Source of the DNA: Clostridium frigidicarnis
Lineage (GTDB): Bacteria > Bacillota > Clostridia > Clostridiales > Clostridiaceae
Direction of reading: 5' to 3'
DNA length: 64,000 nt
Assembly: GCF_900111985.1 (NCBI RefSeq)
Contig: NZ_FOKI01000006.1
Location: 124,001-188,000 of the forward strand
In this document: piece after piece, positions 1 through 8,429 of the stretch
Numbering within the stretch: the stretch's first letter is position 1
Layout: each line of letters starts with the position of its first letter
Notes under the pieces: generated by a model
Seen by the model: the letters and a program-made list of their open reading frames with translations, nothing else
What the model was told of the DNA's origin: nothing
The model's database searches: none
Position numbers and translations under genes: made by a program

Positions 1-102
1 TTTGTTATATGATTTCTTTATAGCTTCATTGAATTTAGCAGCTTCAACTACAACTTCTAATTTAACTACGTTAGTTTCAACTTTTTCCATCTTTACATTC
101 AT
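1..102 (-). CDS. tig: Trigger factor, N-terminal fragment (runs off window)
   Basis: The reverse strand at the window edge encodes the first 34 residues of a protein beginning [20 protein letters not shown], the typical start of the trigger factor ribosome-binding domain. A ribosome binding site GGAGG lies 8 bases before the ATG (about 111-115). Trigger factor is the ribosome-associated chaperone and prolyl isomerase that receives nascent chains. Only the N-terminus is present, so the ribosome-binding signature loop and the PPIase domain are outside the window. In clostridia tig is usually followed by clpP and clpX, which would lie beyond base 1. Confidence 0.85.
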   Translation of the reverse strand, partial: MNVKMEKVETNVVKLEVVVEAAKFNEAIKKSYNK

Positions 103-347
103 TGCTAATTCCTCCTAAAAACTCTTTATTATTAAATTATTTTAAATAGCAATTGCTACAGATTTTCTCTTTAACATAAATGTACGCAATTTGCCTAACT
201 CAGACATTATAACATATTTTTAAAAATCATTTCAAATATTAATGTAAAATATTTATGTTTTTATGCTAAATTACCTTTATTTTATTAAATTTCAAATGAT
301 TTTTATCGTTACGAATCCATTTTATTCATATATTTCAATAATTATGA

Positions 348-1133
348 TTATATGTTTTTGTATATTTCTTCTAAATTCTCCTTACTTTCTCTTAATTCTT
401 CATAAGAATTAAAATTTTCTCTATATACTTCAATTATTGCATTACCTTCATACTTAATATCTTTTAGTTTCATAAAAATTTTTTTATAATCTATATTTCC
501 TTTTGTTGGTAACAAACATGATTCATTTTCATTTTTATCATTTATATGAAAATTTTTTAAATCTTTTCCCATAATATCAATATAATCTATAGGTTTAACA
601 TTAGCCTTAAATGCTTGTTTTAAATCTAAGGTATATCTTAGTTCTTTTATCTCACTTTTTAAAAGTCTTATAAAGTTTATATCACTTGATTGACACCAAC
701 TCACATTTTCTTGGCACAAATATATATTATTCTCCATAGCGATATATACCAATTCTCTATATATGTTTAATACATGGTCTATATCTATGTTTTGTCCCAT
801 ATATCTTGGACCATGAAATGTATAACATTTTGCTTCCAAAAGTTTTGCAGCTTTACATGCCTTTTTAAATGTTTTTATAACATCTTTTCTTCTTCTTTCA
901 TATTTATCAAATAAATATGGCTCAAACATTGAAGAATAGCAGTGTATTGAATTTATATTAAACTTATATTTTTTCTTTTCTTTCAAAAGAATATTAATAA
1001 ATTTTTTTTCATATTCACTCTCTGTATTTAAAAATATTTCACCAATATCAAATCCTATACTTTTCATAATCTTTATTGACTCTTCTGTATTTACTGTTGG
1101 ATAAAAACTTGCTGAAGATAATCCTATATTCAT
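348..1133 (-). CDS. Sugar phosphate isomerase/epimerase family TIM-barrel protein
   Basis: This 261-residue protein has the layout of the xylose-isomerase-like TIM-barrel (AP endonuclease 2) superfamily: an N-terminal strand MNIGLSSASFYP, a CYTFHGPRY segment with a His near residue 107, a LCQENVSW segment with the usual Glu near residue 141, a TLDLKQAF segment, an Asp/His pair in FHINDKNE near residue 196, and a late Glu in AIIEVYRE. These are the positions where the family binds a divalent metal. The substrate cannot be told from sequence. GGGTGAGG precedes the ATG. It stands alone between tig and an unknown exported protein, so context adds nothing. Family assignment is firm; specific function is unknown. 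Confidence 0.75.
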   Translation of the reverse strand: MNIGLSSASFYPTVNTEESIKIMKSIGFDIGEIFLNTESEYEKKFINILLKEKKKYKFNINSIHCYSSMFEPYLFDKYERRRKDVIKTFKKACKAAKLLEAKCYTFHGPRYMGQNIDIDHVLNIYRELVYIAMENNIYLCQENVSWCQSSDINFIRLLKSEIKELRYTLDLKQAFKANVKPIDYIDIMGKDLKNFHINDKNENESCLLPTKGNIDYKKIFMKLKDIKYEGNAIIEVYRENFNSYEELRESKENLEEIYKNI

Positions 1134-1190
1134 AAAACCTCACCCTTTTAAAATCAATTAATATAAATAACATATTATTTTTTAAATAAC

Positions 1191-1234
1191 AAAAGCTATG
1201 AACTTTAGATTTTTATTCTAATTTCATAGCTTTT
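1191..1234 (-). terminator. Intrinsic terminator after the exported protein gene
   Basis: A 12-bp perfect inverted repeat (AAAAGCTATGAA and its complement) with a 20-base AT-rich loop lies just downstream of the minus-strand gene ending at 1252, with A/T tracts on both sides. Confidence 0.7.
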
Positions 1235-1251
1235 TACATTTCAAATAATTT

Positions 1252-2052
1252 TTAATTTATTACCTTACCATCTGTAGTTACATATTTTAAAGCTCCATCT
1301 ATAGTAACTTCTAATCCCTTATCACTTAAATTTCCAAAATCTACTTTCTGACCTTGTACATTCAAACATTGATGGTTTTTGTTATTTAAATCTATCGTCC
1401 ATATATACTTATCACTTTTATTAAACCATGGAAGTTGACTTACATATACTAAAGTATTTTCGTTTAAAAATCTAGGAGACTCATTCCATATATAGGTTGG
1501 ATTTTCTCTTAATACATTTTCTTTACTAAACTGAGTTCCGCTACTAGCATTATATGTATCTAAACTAATATCAGTTAATGTGCCATTAGTATCGCTTAAA
1601 TATAAATTTTGATTATCTTCATCTAAAAGTACTGAATACATTCCTTTAGAATCTATATCAAAAGACACCTTATTTCCATTAGTATCTATGCTCTTAAATA
1701 TTTTTCCTTGATCTGTTTCATCAAAATTAGCTTTAACAAGTTTTCCATTACCTATATCCAAATCCATAGAAAGACTATTTTCTTCCTGTTCTTTTGGTTC
1801 TTCAATTGGTGTTTTTTCTTGTTTATTGTCTTCTTTTGGTTCTTCTTTTATATTTTCCTTTTGGGTTTCATTATCTTTTTTAAATAAACTAGTTAAATAG
1901 TCTGAAGAGTATTTATAACTTCCCCCTAAGAAAAAAAAACTTACTCCAAATATAATTACAACCAAACATATAATGCTTAATGTTATATTCCTTGTTCTTC
2001 TTCTTTTCATCTTTTTTTCGTAATCTTTACTGAACATGCTAGGTTTTCCCAC
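1252..2052 (-). CDS. Membrane-anchored extracytoplasmic protein, unknown function
   Basis: I start this 266-residue protein at the GTG at 2052, which has AGGAGGG six bases upstream; a longer frame from a TTG at 2082 lacks such a site. It has a basic cytoplasmic N-terminus (EKKMKRRRTRN), one membrane helix at about residues 23-43, a Lys/Glu/Pro-rich linker (about 55-95) and a roughly 170-residue beta-rich domain rich in Asp, Asn and Gly that should lie outside the membrane. The domain resembles beta-propeller or repeat-like sensor modules (SIDTNGNKVSFDIDSKG, LYLSDTNG), but I recognise no named family. It is a single-gene unit with a terminator behind it and a hairpin in its 5' leader. Confidence 0.65.
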   Translation of the reverse strand: MGKPSMFSKDYEKKMKRRRTRNITLSIICLVVIIFGVSFFFLGGSYKYSSDYLTSLFKKDNETQKENIKEEPKEDNKQEKTPIEEPKEQEENSLSMDLDIGNGKLVKANFDETDQGKIFKSIDTNGNKVSFDIDSKGMYSVLLDEDNQNLYLSDTNGTLTDISLDTYNASSGTQFSKENVLRENPTYIWNESPRFLNENTLVYVSQLPWFNKSDKYIWTIDLNNKNHQCLNVQGQKVDFGNLSDKGLEVTIDGALKYVTTDGKVIN

Positions 2053-2084
2053 CTTGAACCCTCCTAGTAATTTTCTTCTCAATT

Positions 2085-2106
2085 ACACTGATTCTTATAT
2101 CAGTGT
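2085..2106 (-). promoter_or_regulatory. Hairpin in 5' leader of the exported protein gene
   Basis: ACACTGAT and ATCAGTGT form a perfect 8-bp stem with a 6-base loop, ending 33 bases before the GTG start at 2052. It lacks a following T-run in the minus direction, so it is not an obvious terminator; an operator or mRNA-stabilising stem is possible. Confidence 0.4.
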
Positions 2107-2464
2107 GCTATTTGTAGAAATTTTCTTTATTTAATTGATTCTATTATATAGTTTATATGAAATATCTAAATAAGTAATAGAATAAATTTTAAACTTTATT
2201 TAGATATAACAGTAAAGTCTACATATTAAACTAAATTAGATTAAAGCATTTGTACACTTAAGATTTCAAATTGAAGTTAAATATGTTCTTTCAAAGTCTT
2301 CGATTAATATTATAACACATTTATTCTTATATTAATCAAATAAAATGCTTTTCTATTTTGATATAACTTTACTTTAAACTATGTGCACATTTACTATATT
2401 ACACTGATTGTTTTTAGGTGTAAATATTTTAGCTATATATAACTTAACTATATTTTAATATTTT
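2107..2464. other. Gene-free AT-rich spacer
   Basis: I see no open frame with a ribosome binding site, no RNA gene and no strong hairpin in this stretch. It probably holds the promoter for the minus-strand gene starting at 2052. Confidence 0.5.
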
Positions 2465-2653
2465 TTATTTCATACCTTTTTTCTTGCAACATCCTTTTTC
2501 ACACTTTGAACAATCTTTCTTTTCTTTACAATTACAATTACATCCGCATGATCTTTTGTCAAATGTATAGATTACCTTTTCTGCATAAATATTTTCTGTA
2601 TATTCTTCATAACCATGCTCTAAACTAGTTTTTAATAAATTATCTTTATCCAA
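2465..2653 (-). CDS. Cysteine-rich microprotein (62 aa)
   Basis: This 62-residue protein has an acidic first half (DKDNLLKTSLEHGYEEYTEN) and a Cys/Lys-rich C-terminus with eight cysteines in about 24 residues: SCGCNCNC, then DCSKC and CC. AGGTGA precedes the ATG (2653) at good distance. The cysteine spacing (CxCxCxC, CxxC, CC) suggests metal binding in the manner of a metallothionein or a small zinc/iron-sulfur protein, but I do not recognise the family. It is monocistronic. Coding is supported by the ribosome site and by the strongly biased composition, which random AT-rich DNA would not give. Confidence 0.6.
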   Translation of the reverse strand: MDKDNLLKTSLEHGYEEYTENIYAEKVIYTFDKRSCGCNCNCKEKKDCSKCEKGCCKKKGMK

Positions 2654-2914
2654 AAAATCACCTCTAACTATTTATTCTATAATACTAGTATTGTTCTAAT
2701 TTTAAATATTACTATTATAATACTACAAAGTTTATTTTTCAAAAACTTATGTATATTTTTTTCATTATTAATAAGTTAATCTTATTAATTTATTAATATG
2801 CTAAAATTTTGCACATAACAAAAAATCCATTTAATTATGTGTTATTATAATTCATGGGGAATATCTTTACAATACTTTGTTAAAACAATAACTATTATAA
2901 AAGGGGATCTACTT

Positions 2915-3043
2915 ATGTATCAAGATAAACTTTTTACTTTTGTATACATTTTAAATTTGTTAATGATATCAATAAATTTATATTTAAGTTATAAATATGA
3001 TGAGAAAAAAGATGACGATAAAGTTGATAAAACTCTAAAATAG
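2915..3043 (+). CDS. Small single-pass membrane protein (42 aa)
   Basis: The frame is open from 2837, but the ATG at 2915 has AAGGGGATCT just upstream and gives a sensible 42-residue product, MYQDKLFTFVYILNLLMISI and onward. It has one hydrophobic helix (about residues 7-24) followed by a charged tail (YKYDEKKDDDKVDKTLK). A terminator starts immediately after the stop codon, which supports a real transcription unit. Function unknown; similar small membrane proteins in Firmicutes are often sporulation or stress linked, but nothing here shows that. Confidence 0.5.
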   Translation: MYQDKLFTFVYILNLLMISINLYLSYKYDEKKDDDKVDKTLK

Positions 3044-3044
3044 C

Positions 3045-3083
3045 AAAACCTGGTATAATGTTCTATGCACTATACCAGGTTTT
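3045..3083. terminator. Bidirectional terminator
   Basis: A 13-bp stem (AAAACCTGGTATA and its complement) with A- and T-tracts at its ends sits between two convergent genes (the 42-aa protein and the 148-aa protein). Confidence 0.85.
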
Positions 3084-3084
3084 G

Positions 3085-3531
3085 TTACTTTTGCTCATAA
3101 AAGTCCTTGTTATTTAATAATTTTTTCAGTTTATCCCTATCAGTTTTAATTTTTTCTAAAGAATATATATTAACATAAATATTTTGTAAATCATTACATT
3201 CTTCAAATGTTAAATACTCATTTAAAATAATGTTTCTTTCTTCTAAATAAGGTCTCATAGAATCCTGAGTTTCTCTTATATCTAACAAGATTTCTCTTTT
3301 TTTCTCTTCTCTCTCCTCAATATCTTTATATGTTATGCTAGAATACTTTAACTCGTCCTGTAAATTTATAAGTACCATATAATATTCACTTAACTCATTT
3401 AAAAGAAATGTTACTCTATTCCATTTCTTAAATGGGACTTTTCTTAAAATATCTATCTTTTTTTCATCATATTCATTTATTTTCTTATTTATATTCAATA
3501 ATTCTTCCTGTCTAGGATTGTTTATATTCAT
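3085..3531 (-). CDS. Coiled-coil protein of unknown function (148 aa)
   Basis: A highly charged, helical, soluble protein of 148 residues with no signal peptide and no membrane segment. Heptad-like patterns are visible in residues 10-50 and 65-135 (LLNINKKINEYDEKK, EEREEKKREILLDI). Ribosome site AAGGGGGG precedes the ATG. Size and helical charge recall FlgN-type chaperones, but the N-terminal signature is absent, so I make no functional call. It is convergent with the small membrane protein and shares its terminator. Confidence 0.6.
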   Translation of the reverse strand: MNINNPRQEELLNINKKINEYDEKKIDILRKVPFKKWNRVTFLLNELSEYYMVLINLQDELKYSSITYKDIEEREEKKREILLDIRETQDSMRPYLEERNIILNEYLTFEECNDLQNIYVNIYSLEKIKTDRDKLKKLLNNKDFYEQK

Positions 3532-3685
3532 AAATAAATACCCCCCTTATTTTAAGTTAATTTTATCATAAATCACTATATATATACAATTCATAAAATT
3601 CTCGCATATTAAAATCATCTGTATTTAATATACAAATATATGTTACTCTATAGGTATAAAAGTTTATTTTAGGAGGTAATTATCC

Positions 3686-4381
3686 ATGAGCATTCATATA
3701 AATGCAAAAAAAGATTCTATCGCTGATACTATATTGCTACCTGGAGATCCTTTACGAGCAAAATACATAGCTGAAAATTTTCTTGAAAACGTAATTTGCT
3801 ACAATGACGTTAGAGGAATGTATGGATTTACTGGAATTTATAGAGGTAGAAAAATTTCAGTTCAAGGAACAGGAATGGGAGTTCCTTCAATAAGTATATA
3901 TACTAATGAATTAATTACTAGCTATAATGTAGAAAAATTAATAAGAATCGGTACAGCTGGTTCTATTAGAAAGGATGTAAAAGTTAGAGATGTTGTTATG
4001 GCAATGAGCGCGTGCCACGATTCCAATATTAATTCTAGTAGATTTCCTAATATGACCTACTCTCCTACTGCCAATTTTGAATTACTTAAAAATGCTTATG
4101 ACATAGCCACTAGCCATAATTTAAATACTAAGGTAGGATCCGTTTTAACTACTGATTCTTTTTACCAAGATGACTTTGATCACTGGAAAAAATGGGCTGA
4201 TTTTGGATGTTTAGCTATAGAAATGGAGACTGCTGCTTTATATACCTTAGCCTCAAAATATAATAAAAAAGCATTATCTCTCCTTACTATAAGTGATAGC
4301 TTAGTAACTGGAGAAGAAACCTCTGCTTTTGAGAGACAAACTACTTTTAATGATATGATTGAAGTAGCTTTAGAGTTATAA
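3686..4381 (+). CDS. deoD: Purine-nucleoside phosphorylase, DeoD type
   Basis: The enzyme cleaves purine (deoxy)ribonucleosides with phosphate to free base and (deoxy)ribose-1-phosphate. The 231-residue length is normal for the hexameric DeoD type. Visible hallmarks are the N-terminal [20 protein letters not shown] start with GDP(L)RAK for phosphate binding, [18 protein letters not shown], the nucleoside-binding [10 protein letters not shown] near residue 178, and [11 protein letters not shown] carrying the catalytic Asp near residue 204. AGGAGG precedes the ATG. Monocistronic, with its own terminator. It pairs functionally with the two nucleoside transporters near 61-63 kb. Confidence 0.95.
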   Translation: MSIHINAKKDSIADTILLPGDPLRAKYIAENFLENVICYNDVRGMYGFTGIYRGRKISVQGTGMGVPSISIYTNELITSYNVEKLIRIGTAGSIRKDVKVRDVVMAMSACHDSNINSSRFPNMTYSPTANFELLKNAYDIATSHNLNTKVGSVLTTDSFYQDDFDHWKKWADFGCLAIEMETAALYTLASKYNKKALSLLTISDSLVTGEETSAFERQTTFNDMIEVALEL

Positions 4382-4385
4382 TAAA

Positions 4386-4436
4386 AAATATCAATTCCTT
4401 GGAAATTCGAAATGAACTCCATGGAATTGATATTTT
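4386..4436. terminator. Terminator between deoD and the M23 peptidase
   Basis: A 17-bp stem with one mismatch (left arm AAATATCAATTCCTTGG) and T-rich flanks lies between the convergent gene ends at 4381 and 4453. Confidence 0.85.
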
Positions 4437-4452
4437 CATGTTTAAAAAACTT

Positions 4453-5688
4453 CTATTTTAGATAACTCATTGGATCTTTAAAGTCTCCATTTACACGAAA
4501 CTCTAAATGAAGATGAGGACCCGTGCTCATACCTGTAGATCCTACCTTAGATACAACTTGTCCTTGTTTAACAGTTTGTCCTTCACTAACATTTAATTCA
4601 CTATTATGTGCATATAATGTTTGTATTCCACCACCATGATCAATTATTACACAATTTCCATATCCAGCATTTACTCCTGCAAAAATAACTTTTCCATCTT
4701 TTACAGCCTTAACAGGTGTTCCCATAGCTGAACCAAAATCGGTTCCTGTATGTAGCTTTTGTTCACCAGTTACTGGGTGAGTTCTATATCCAAATGGAGA
4801 TGTTATAGAATCATTCACAGGATATATCCATCCACCTGTTGATGGGGTTACTTGTCCACCATTTGATCCATTATTTGCAGTATTTATTATATTATTTATT
4901 TCTTTTTGTATGCTATCATTCATAACTTCAAGTTCATATATTTGACTTTGTATTTGTTTTTGAGATGTACTTAACGAGTTATTTTTAGCCTCTTTCTTAT
5001 TTTCCATTAATTTTAATTCTTCACGAGCACTTTCTAATTTTTTCTTTTCATTCATTAATGATTCCTTAGATGAATTTAATTCTAATTTTTTATTATCTAA
5101 ATCACTTTTATCACTTTTTAATTTTTCTTCACTTTGTTGTAATTCTTTTTTTAGATTCTCAGTTTCATCCATTAATGATTTATCATATGTAACCATTTTT
5201 CTTATATTAGTAAATGTTGTAATTAAATCTGAAAAATTCTCACTCTCTATTAAAACTACTACTAGTTGATTATATATATTGCTTTTATATATAGCTCTTA
5301 GTCTTTCTCCTAAAAGTTCTTCTTTTTCTTCATATTCTTTCTCTTTACTTTCTATACTATTTTTTAATTCACTTAATTCACTTTCTATAGAAGATACCTT
5401 ATTTTGAAGAACACTTACATTATCCTCTATATTTTTGATATTTTTATCTTTTTCATTTATTACATTGGTTTTTTCCATAATACTTGTTGTTAATCCCTCA
5501 AGTTCTTTTTCTACAGAATTTTTTTCTTTTTGTAAATTTCCATTTTCTTCATTCAATTTTCCTATTTTACTTTCATTAACTTTCTGCTGTTCTTTCTTTT
5601 CATCTACACTTGTTGATGCTAATGCTACACTAGAATTCAAAGAAAAAACTATAGTTAATATTAAAGCAAAACTTCTTCTTCTGATCAT
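4453..5688 (-). CDS. Secreted M23 metallopeptidase with N-terminal coiled coil
   Basis: Peptidoglycan hydrolase of the EnvC/NlpD-like type. The 411-residue protein starts with a classic signal peptide (MIRRRSFALILTIVFSLNSS, cut after ALAS), followed by about 230 residues of Glu/Lys-rich coiled coil, a short Gly/Ser/Asn linker, and a C-terminal M23 (LytM) domain. The zinc site is complete: H in LHTGTDF (HxxxD) and the HLHLE motif near the end, with GYGNCVIIDH and TLYAH in between. Such proteins cut peptide cross-links or activate amidases during division or sporulation. AGGAG lies five bases before the ATG. Single gene, convergent with deoD. Confidence 0.9.
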   Translation of the reverse strand: MIRRRSFALILTIVFSLNSSVALASTSVDEKKEQQKVNESKIGKLNEENGNLQKEKNSVEKELEGLTTSIMEKTNVINEKDKNIKNIEDNVSVLQNKVSSIESELSELKNSIESKEKEYEEKEELLGERLRAIYKSNIYNQLVVVLIESENFSDLITTFTNIRKMVTYDKSLMDETENLKKELQQSEEKLKSDKSDLDNKKLELNSSKESLMNEKKKLESAREELKLMENKKEAKNNSLSTSQKQIQSQIYELEVMNDSIQKEINNIINTANNGSNGGQVTPSTGGWIYPVNDSITSPFGYRTHPVTGEQKLHTGTDFGSAMGTPVKAVKDGKVIFAGVNAGYGNCVIIDHGGGIQTLYAHNSELNVSEGQTVKQGQVVSKVGSTGMSTGPHLHLEFRVNGDFKDPMSYLK

Positions 5689-5737
5689 GAAATTCTCCTT
5701 TCTTTTTCTTATGTTAATTAATACCTCTAAGTTTTAA

Positions 5738-6378
5738 AGAAATCCCTAACCTATTAGTAGTTTACTATAAGCCCTGGTACTAAAAGAACTTACATAAATC
5801 CTTTTATCCATCATATTTAAACTATTAAAATTATGGACATTAAAACTATAGATATCAGATTAAAGAAATTATACTAAACATTTCTACTTTAGTGTGTTAA
5901 CAAATTGTAACCATTTTTTCATCTTGAACATTCTTAATTTTCCATATAAATATATTATGATTTACATTTATCAAATTAGGAAATGTTCTAAATCAATTAT
6001 GTCTATTTCATAATCATCAATATACAGGTTCCCACCCATTAATTTTAGTAATATACCTTCTCTTTTATATCCTTCTTTATATTTTTTAATGGCTTAAATA
6101 TTCTTATAGTCTCACTAGAACTTATATCTAGAATTTTCATTATAGTATTTTTTATCATTAAATATTTTCTCTAATCGCAGTCTTAACTCTCTTTTTAAAT
6201 TTAAGTCTACATCAATATTACAATGTGCTCTTTCCTAACCAAACTATAAAAATAATTTTTTCAATTAGGCACATGACACAAAATAAACGAGTAGATTGGT
6301 CTATTATTTTTTTGAATATGCCTTACATTATATACTCAATTCTTAGTTTTTTCATATCATTTATTATAACAAATTAAA
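5738..6378. other. Gene-free region with possible decayed coding remnant
   Basis: No intact gene. On the minus strand between about 6225 and 5970, conceptual translation gives coding-like fragments in different frames: IDVDLNLKRELRLRLEKIF, then SSETIRIFKPLKNIKK, then EGILLKLMGGNLYIDDYEI ending DIIDLEHFLI. They are interrupted by stops and frame changes. This looks like a degraded gene, but I cannot name it. A 62-bp inverted-repeat element follows at 6264-6325 (listed separately). Confidence 0.3.
6264..6325. repeat. MITE-like inverted repeat, copy 1 (62 bp)
   Basis: Ends TTAGGCACAT on the left and ATATGCCTTA on the right are inverted copies, continued inward by AAAATAA and TTATTTTTTT. The same ends recur at 36599-36763 and 46879-46951, with a single end at 60570-60584. 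Confidence 0.6.
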
Positions 6379-6413
6379 AAGTGTTAGATGCACGCTAACA
6401 CACTCTAACACTT
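6379..6413 (-). terminator. Terminator of the thiamine operon
   Basis: AAGTGTTAGA and TCTAACACTT form a 10-bp stem just beyond thiE, with a nested alternative stem (GTGTTAG/CTAACAC); in the minus direction it is followed by TTTTT. Confidence 0.8.
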
Positions 6414-6418
6414 CTTAA

Positions 6419-7000
6419 TTAAATATTAAAACTTTTAATGTATTCACTAACATCATCACATTCCATAATTGATGACATAATCGCAATTCCTGATGCTCCA
6501 GCTTTTAACACCTGTCTATAGTTATAATTATTTATGCCTCCTATTGCAACTACAGGAATTTTAATATCTCTTGCTATACATGTTAATTCATCTAATCCTC
6601 TTGGCTCTAGCCCTTCTTTACATTTAGTATAAAAAATATGTCCATAAAAAATATAATCTGCTCCTAAATTTTGTGCCTCTAAAGCCTCTCTGTAACTGTG
6701 TACCGATACCCCCTTAATTCCTTTAATATTATTAGGGTTTTCTTTAAAATTATTAAAAGATAGATGTACTCCATAAAGATTTAGTTCTTTATAAATTTTA
6801 ACCTCTGAATTTATAATTATCTTAGTATTGTAATTTTCCGTAATTTCCTTGATTCTTTTAGTTAATATATAAAGTTCATTATAGTTTAAATCCTTTTCTC
6901 TTATTATCATATAAGAGACATTATTTTTGGCTATTTTCTCTATATGTTTATAAAAATCGCTACATAAAATTCTATTAGTTACACAATAAATATTAATCAT
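6419..7000 (-). CDS. thiE: Thiamine-phosphate synthase
   Basis: Joins HMP pyrophosphate and carboxythiazole/HET phosphate to make thiamine phosphate, the last joining step. The 193-residue TIM-barrel protein is a little shorter than typical ThiE (about 205-215). Visible features are the N-terminal [10 protein letters not shown] strand, MIIREKDL (usual LRxK region), [34 protein letters not shown] (family G-P-x-F-x-T-x-T-K) and [18 protein letters not shown] for phosphate binding. Its start overlaps the end of thiC by 8 bases, so the two are translationally coupled. Last gene of the operon. The short length and divergent motifs leave a small chance of a TenI-like paralogue. Confidence 0.85.
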   Translation of the reverse strand: MINIYCVTNRILCSDFYKHIEKIAKNNVSYMIIREKDLNYNELYILTKRIKEITENYNTKIIINSEVKIYKELNLYGVHLSFNNFKENPNNIKGIKGVSVHSYREALEAQNLGADYIFYGHIFYTKCKEGLEPRGLDELTCIARDIKIPVVAIGGINNYNYRQVLKAGASGIAIMSSIMECDDVSEYIKSFNI

Positions 7001-8306
7001 CTTCTCTTAGTAAATTAATATCCTTTCCTGAAAGAATTTTGTTCATATTTCTCATAGAACACATTTTCCCACACATTGTACAGCTATCATTATGATGAGG
7101 AGTTGATTCTTTTCTATATTTTCTTGGTCTTTCGTCATCCAAAGCAAGTTCAAACATTTTGTTCCACTCTAAACTTTGTCTTGCTTTACTCATCTTATAA
7201 TCCCATTTTTCCGCATTTTTAACTCCCTTAGCTATATCTGCTGCATGAGCTGCAATTTTAGCTGCAATAATTCCTTCTTTCATATCATCTAAATTAGGAA
7301 GTCTTAAATGTTCTGCTGGTGTTACATAACATAAAAAATCTGCTCCATAAGTAGCTGCAATAGCTCCTCCAATTGCTGATGTTATATGATCATATCCTGG
7401 AGCTACATCTGTAACTATAGGTCCTAAAACATAAAATGGTGCTCCGTGACAAAGCCTTTTTTCTAAAATCATATTAGCTTCTATTTCATTTATCGCCATA
7501 TGCCCTGGTCCTTCAATTATAACTTGTACATTCCTATCCCATGCTCTTTTTGTAAGTTCTCCAAGAATCATAAGTTCCTTTATCTGGCTAGCATCTGTAC
7601 TATCATTTATGCACCCTGGTCTACATGCATCTCCAAGACTTAATGTTAAATCATACTTTTCACATATATCAAGTAATCTATCAAAGTATTCATAAAATGG
7701 ATTTTCCTTATTATTAAGTTCCATCCAAGCAAATAGTAATGATCCTCCTCTTGATACTATATGTGTAAGCCTTTTATTTCTTTTAAATGTTTCTACAGTT
7801 TCTTTATTTAAACCAGCATGTATAGTTACAAAGTCAACTCCATCTTCCGCATGTTTTTCTACTACTTTAAAAAATTCGTCTACTGTTATATCTCTTAGCT
7901 CCTTATCATAAAATCCAACAGCATCATATATAGGAACAGTTCCTATCATAGCCTTAGATTCATTTACTAATTTTTTTCTAAATTCTGCTGTTTTACCATA
8001 ATTAGATAAATCCATTATAGCTTCTGCATTCATATCTAAAGCAACTTTAACTTTTTCCATTTCTTTATCAATGTCATAGGCATCTTTTGATATGCCTAAA
8101 TTCACGTTTATTTTAGTCTTTAATCCTTGTCCAACTCCGTTAGCTTCTAGAGATTTATGATTTTTATTTGCTGGTATAGCAATTTTGCCTTGTGATACAA
8201 GTATCCTTAAAGTTTCTATGTCCATACCTTCTTTTTCTGCTACACATTTCATTTCCTTTGTTACTATCCCCTTCTTAGCAGCATCCATTTGAGTTGTATA
8301 TTTCAT
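6993..8306 (-). CDS. thiC: Phosphomethylpyrimidine synthase ThiC
   Basis: Radical SAM enzyme that rearranges aminoimidazole ribotide to HMP-phosphate. The 437-residue protein has the short form of the family, without the long N-terminal extension seen in proteobacteria. Recognisable segments are [93 protein letters not shown] and ITSAIGGA. The C-terminal cluster motif [14 protein letters not shown] (CxxCxxxC) carries the 4Fe-4S ligands near residues 415-422. AGGGGG precedes the ATG. It makes the pyrimidine half of thiamine while the genes upstream make the thiazole half. Confidence 0.97.
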   Translation of the reverse strand: MKYTTQMDAAKKGIVTKEMKCVAEKEGMDIETLRILVSQGKIAIPANKNHKSLEANGVGQGLKTKINVNLGISKDAYDIDKEMEKVKVALDMNAEAIMDLSNYGKTAEFRKKLVNESKAMIGTVPIYDAVGFYDKELRDITVDEFFKVVEKHAEDGVDFVTIHAGLNKETVETFKRNKRLTHIVSRGGSLLFAWMELNNKENPFYEYFDRLLDICEKYDLTLSLGDACRPGCINDSTDASQIKELMILGELTKRAWDRNVQVIIEGPGHMAINEIEANMILEKRLCHGAPFYVLGPIVTDVAPGYDHITSAIGGAIAATYGADFLCYVTPAEHLRLPNLDDMKEGIIAAKIAAHAADIAKGVKNAEKWDYKMSKARQSLEWNKMFELALDDERPRKYRKESTPHHNDSCTMCGKMCSMRNMNKILSGKDINLLREDD

Positions 8307-8429
8307 TTTATTTTCCCCCTAATTAATTTATTTTTTATTTAATCTATATTATTACTAATATTCATAACTATTAAATGCAAAAATCCTATACTACTTTTCT
8401 ATTTTTCCCCAACAAACGCTAAACAAATT

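Noticed and set aside
2837-2914. Longer start for the small membrane protein
   Set aside because: No ribosome site before 2837, while the ATG at 2915 has AAGGGG at the right distance.
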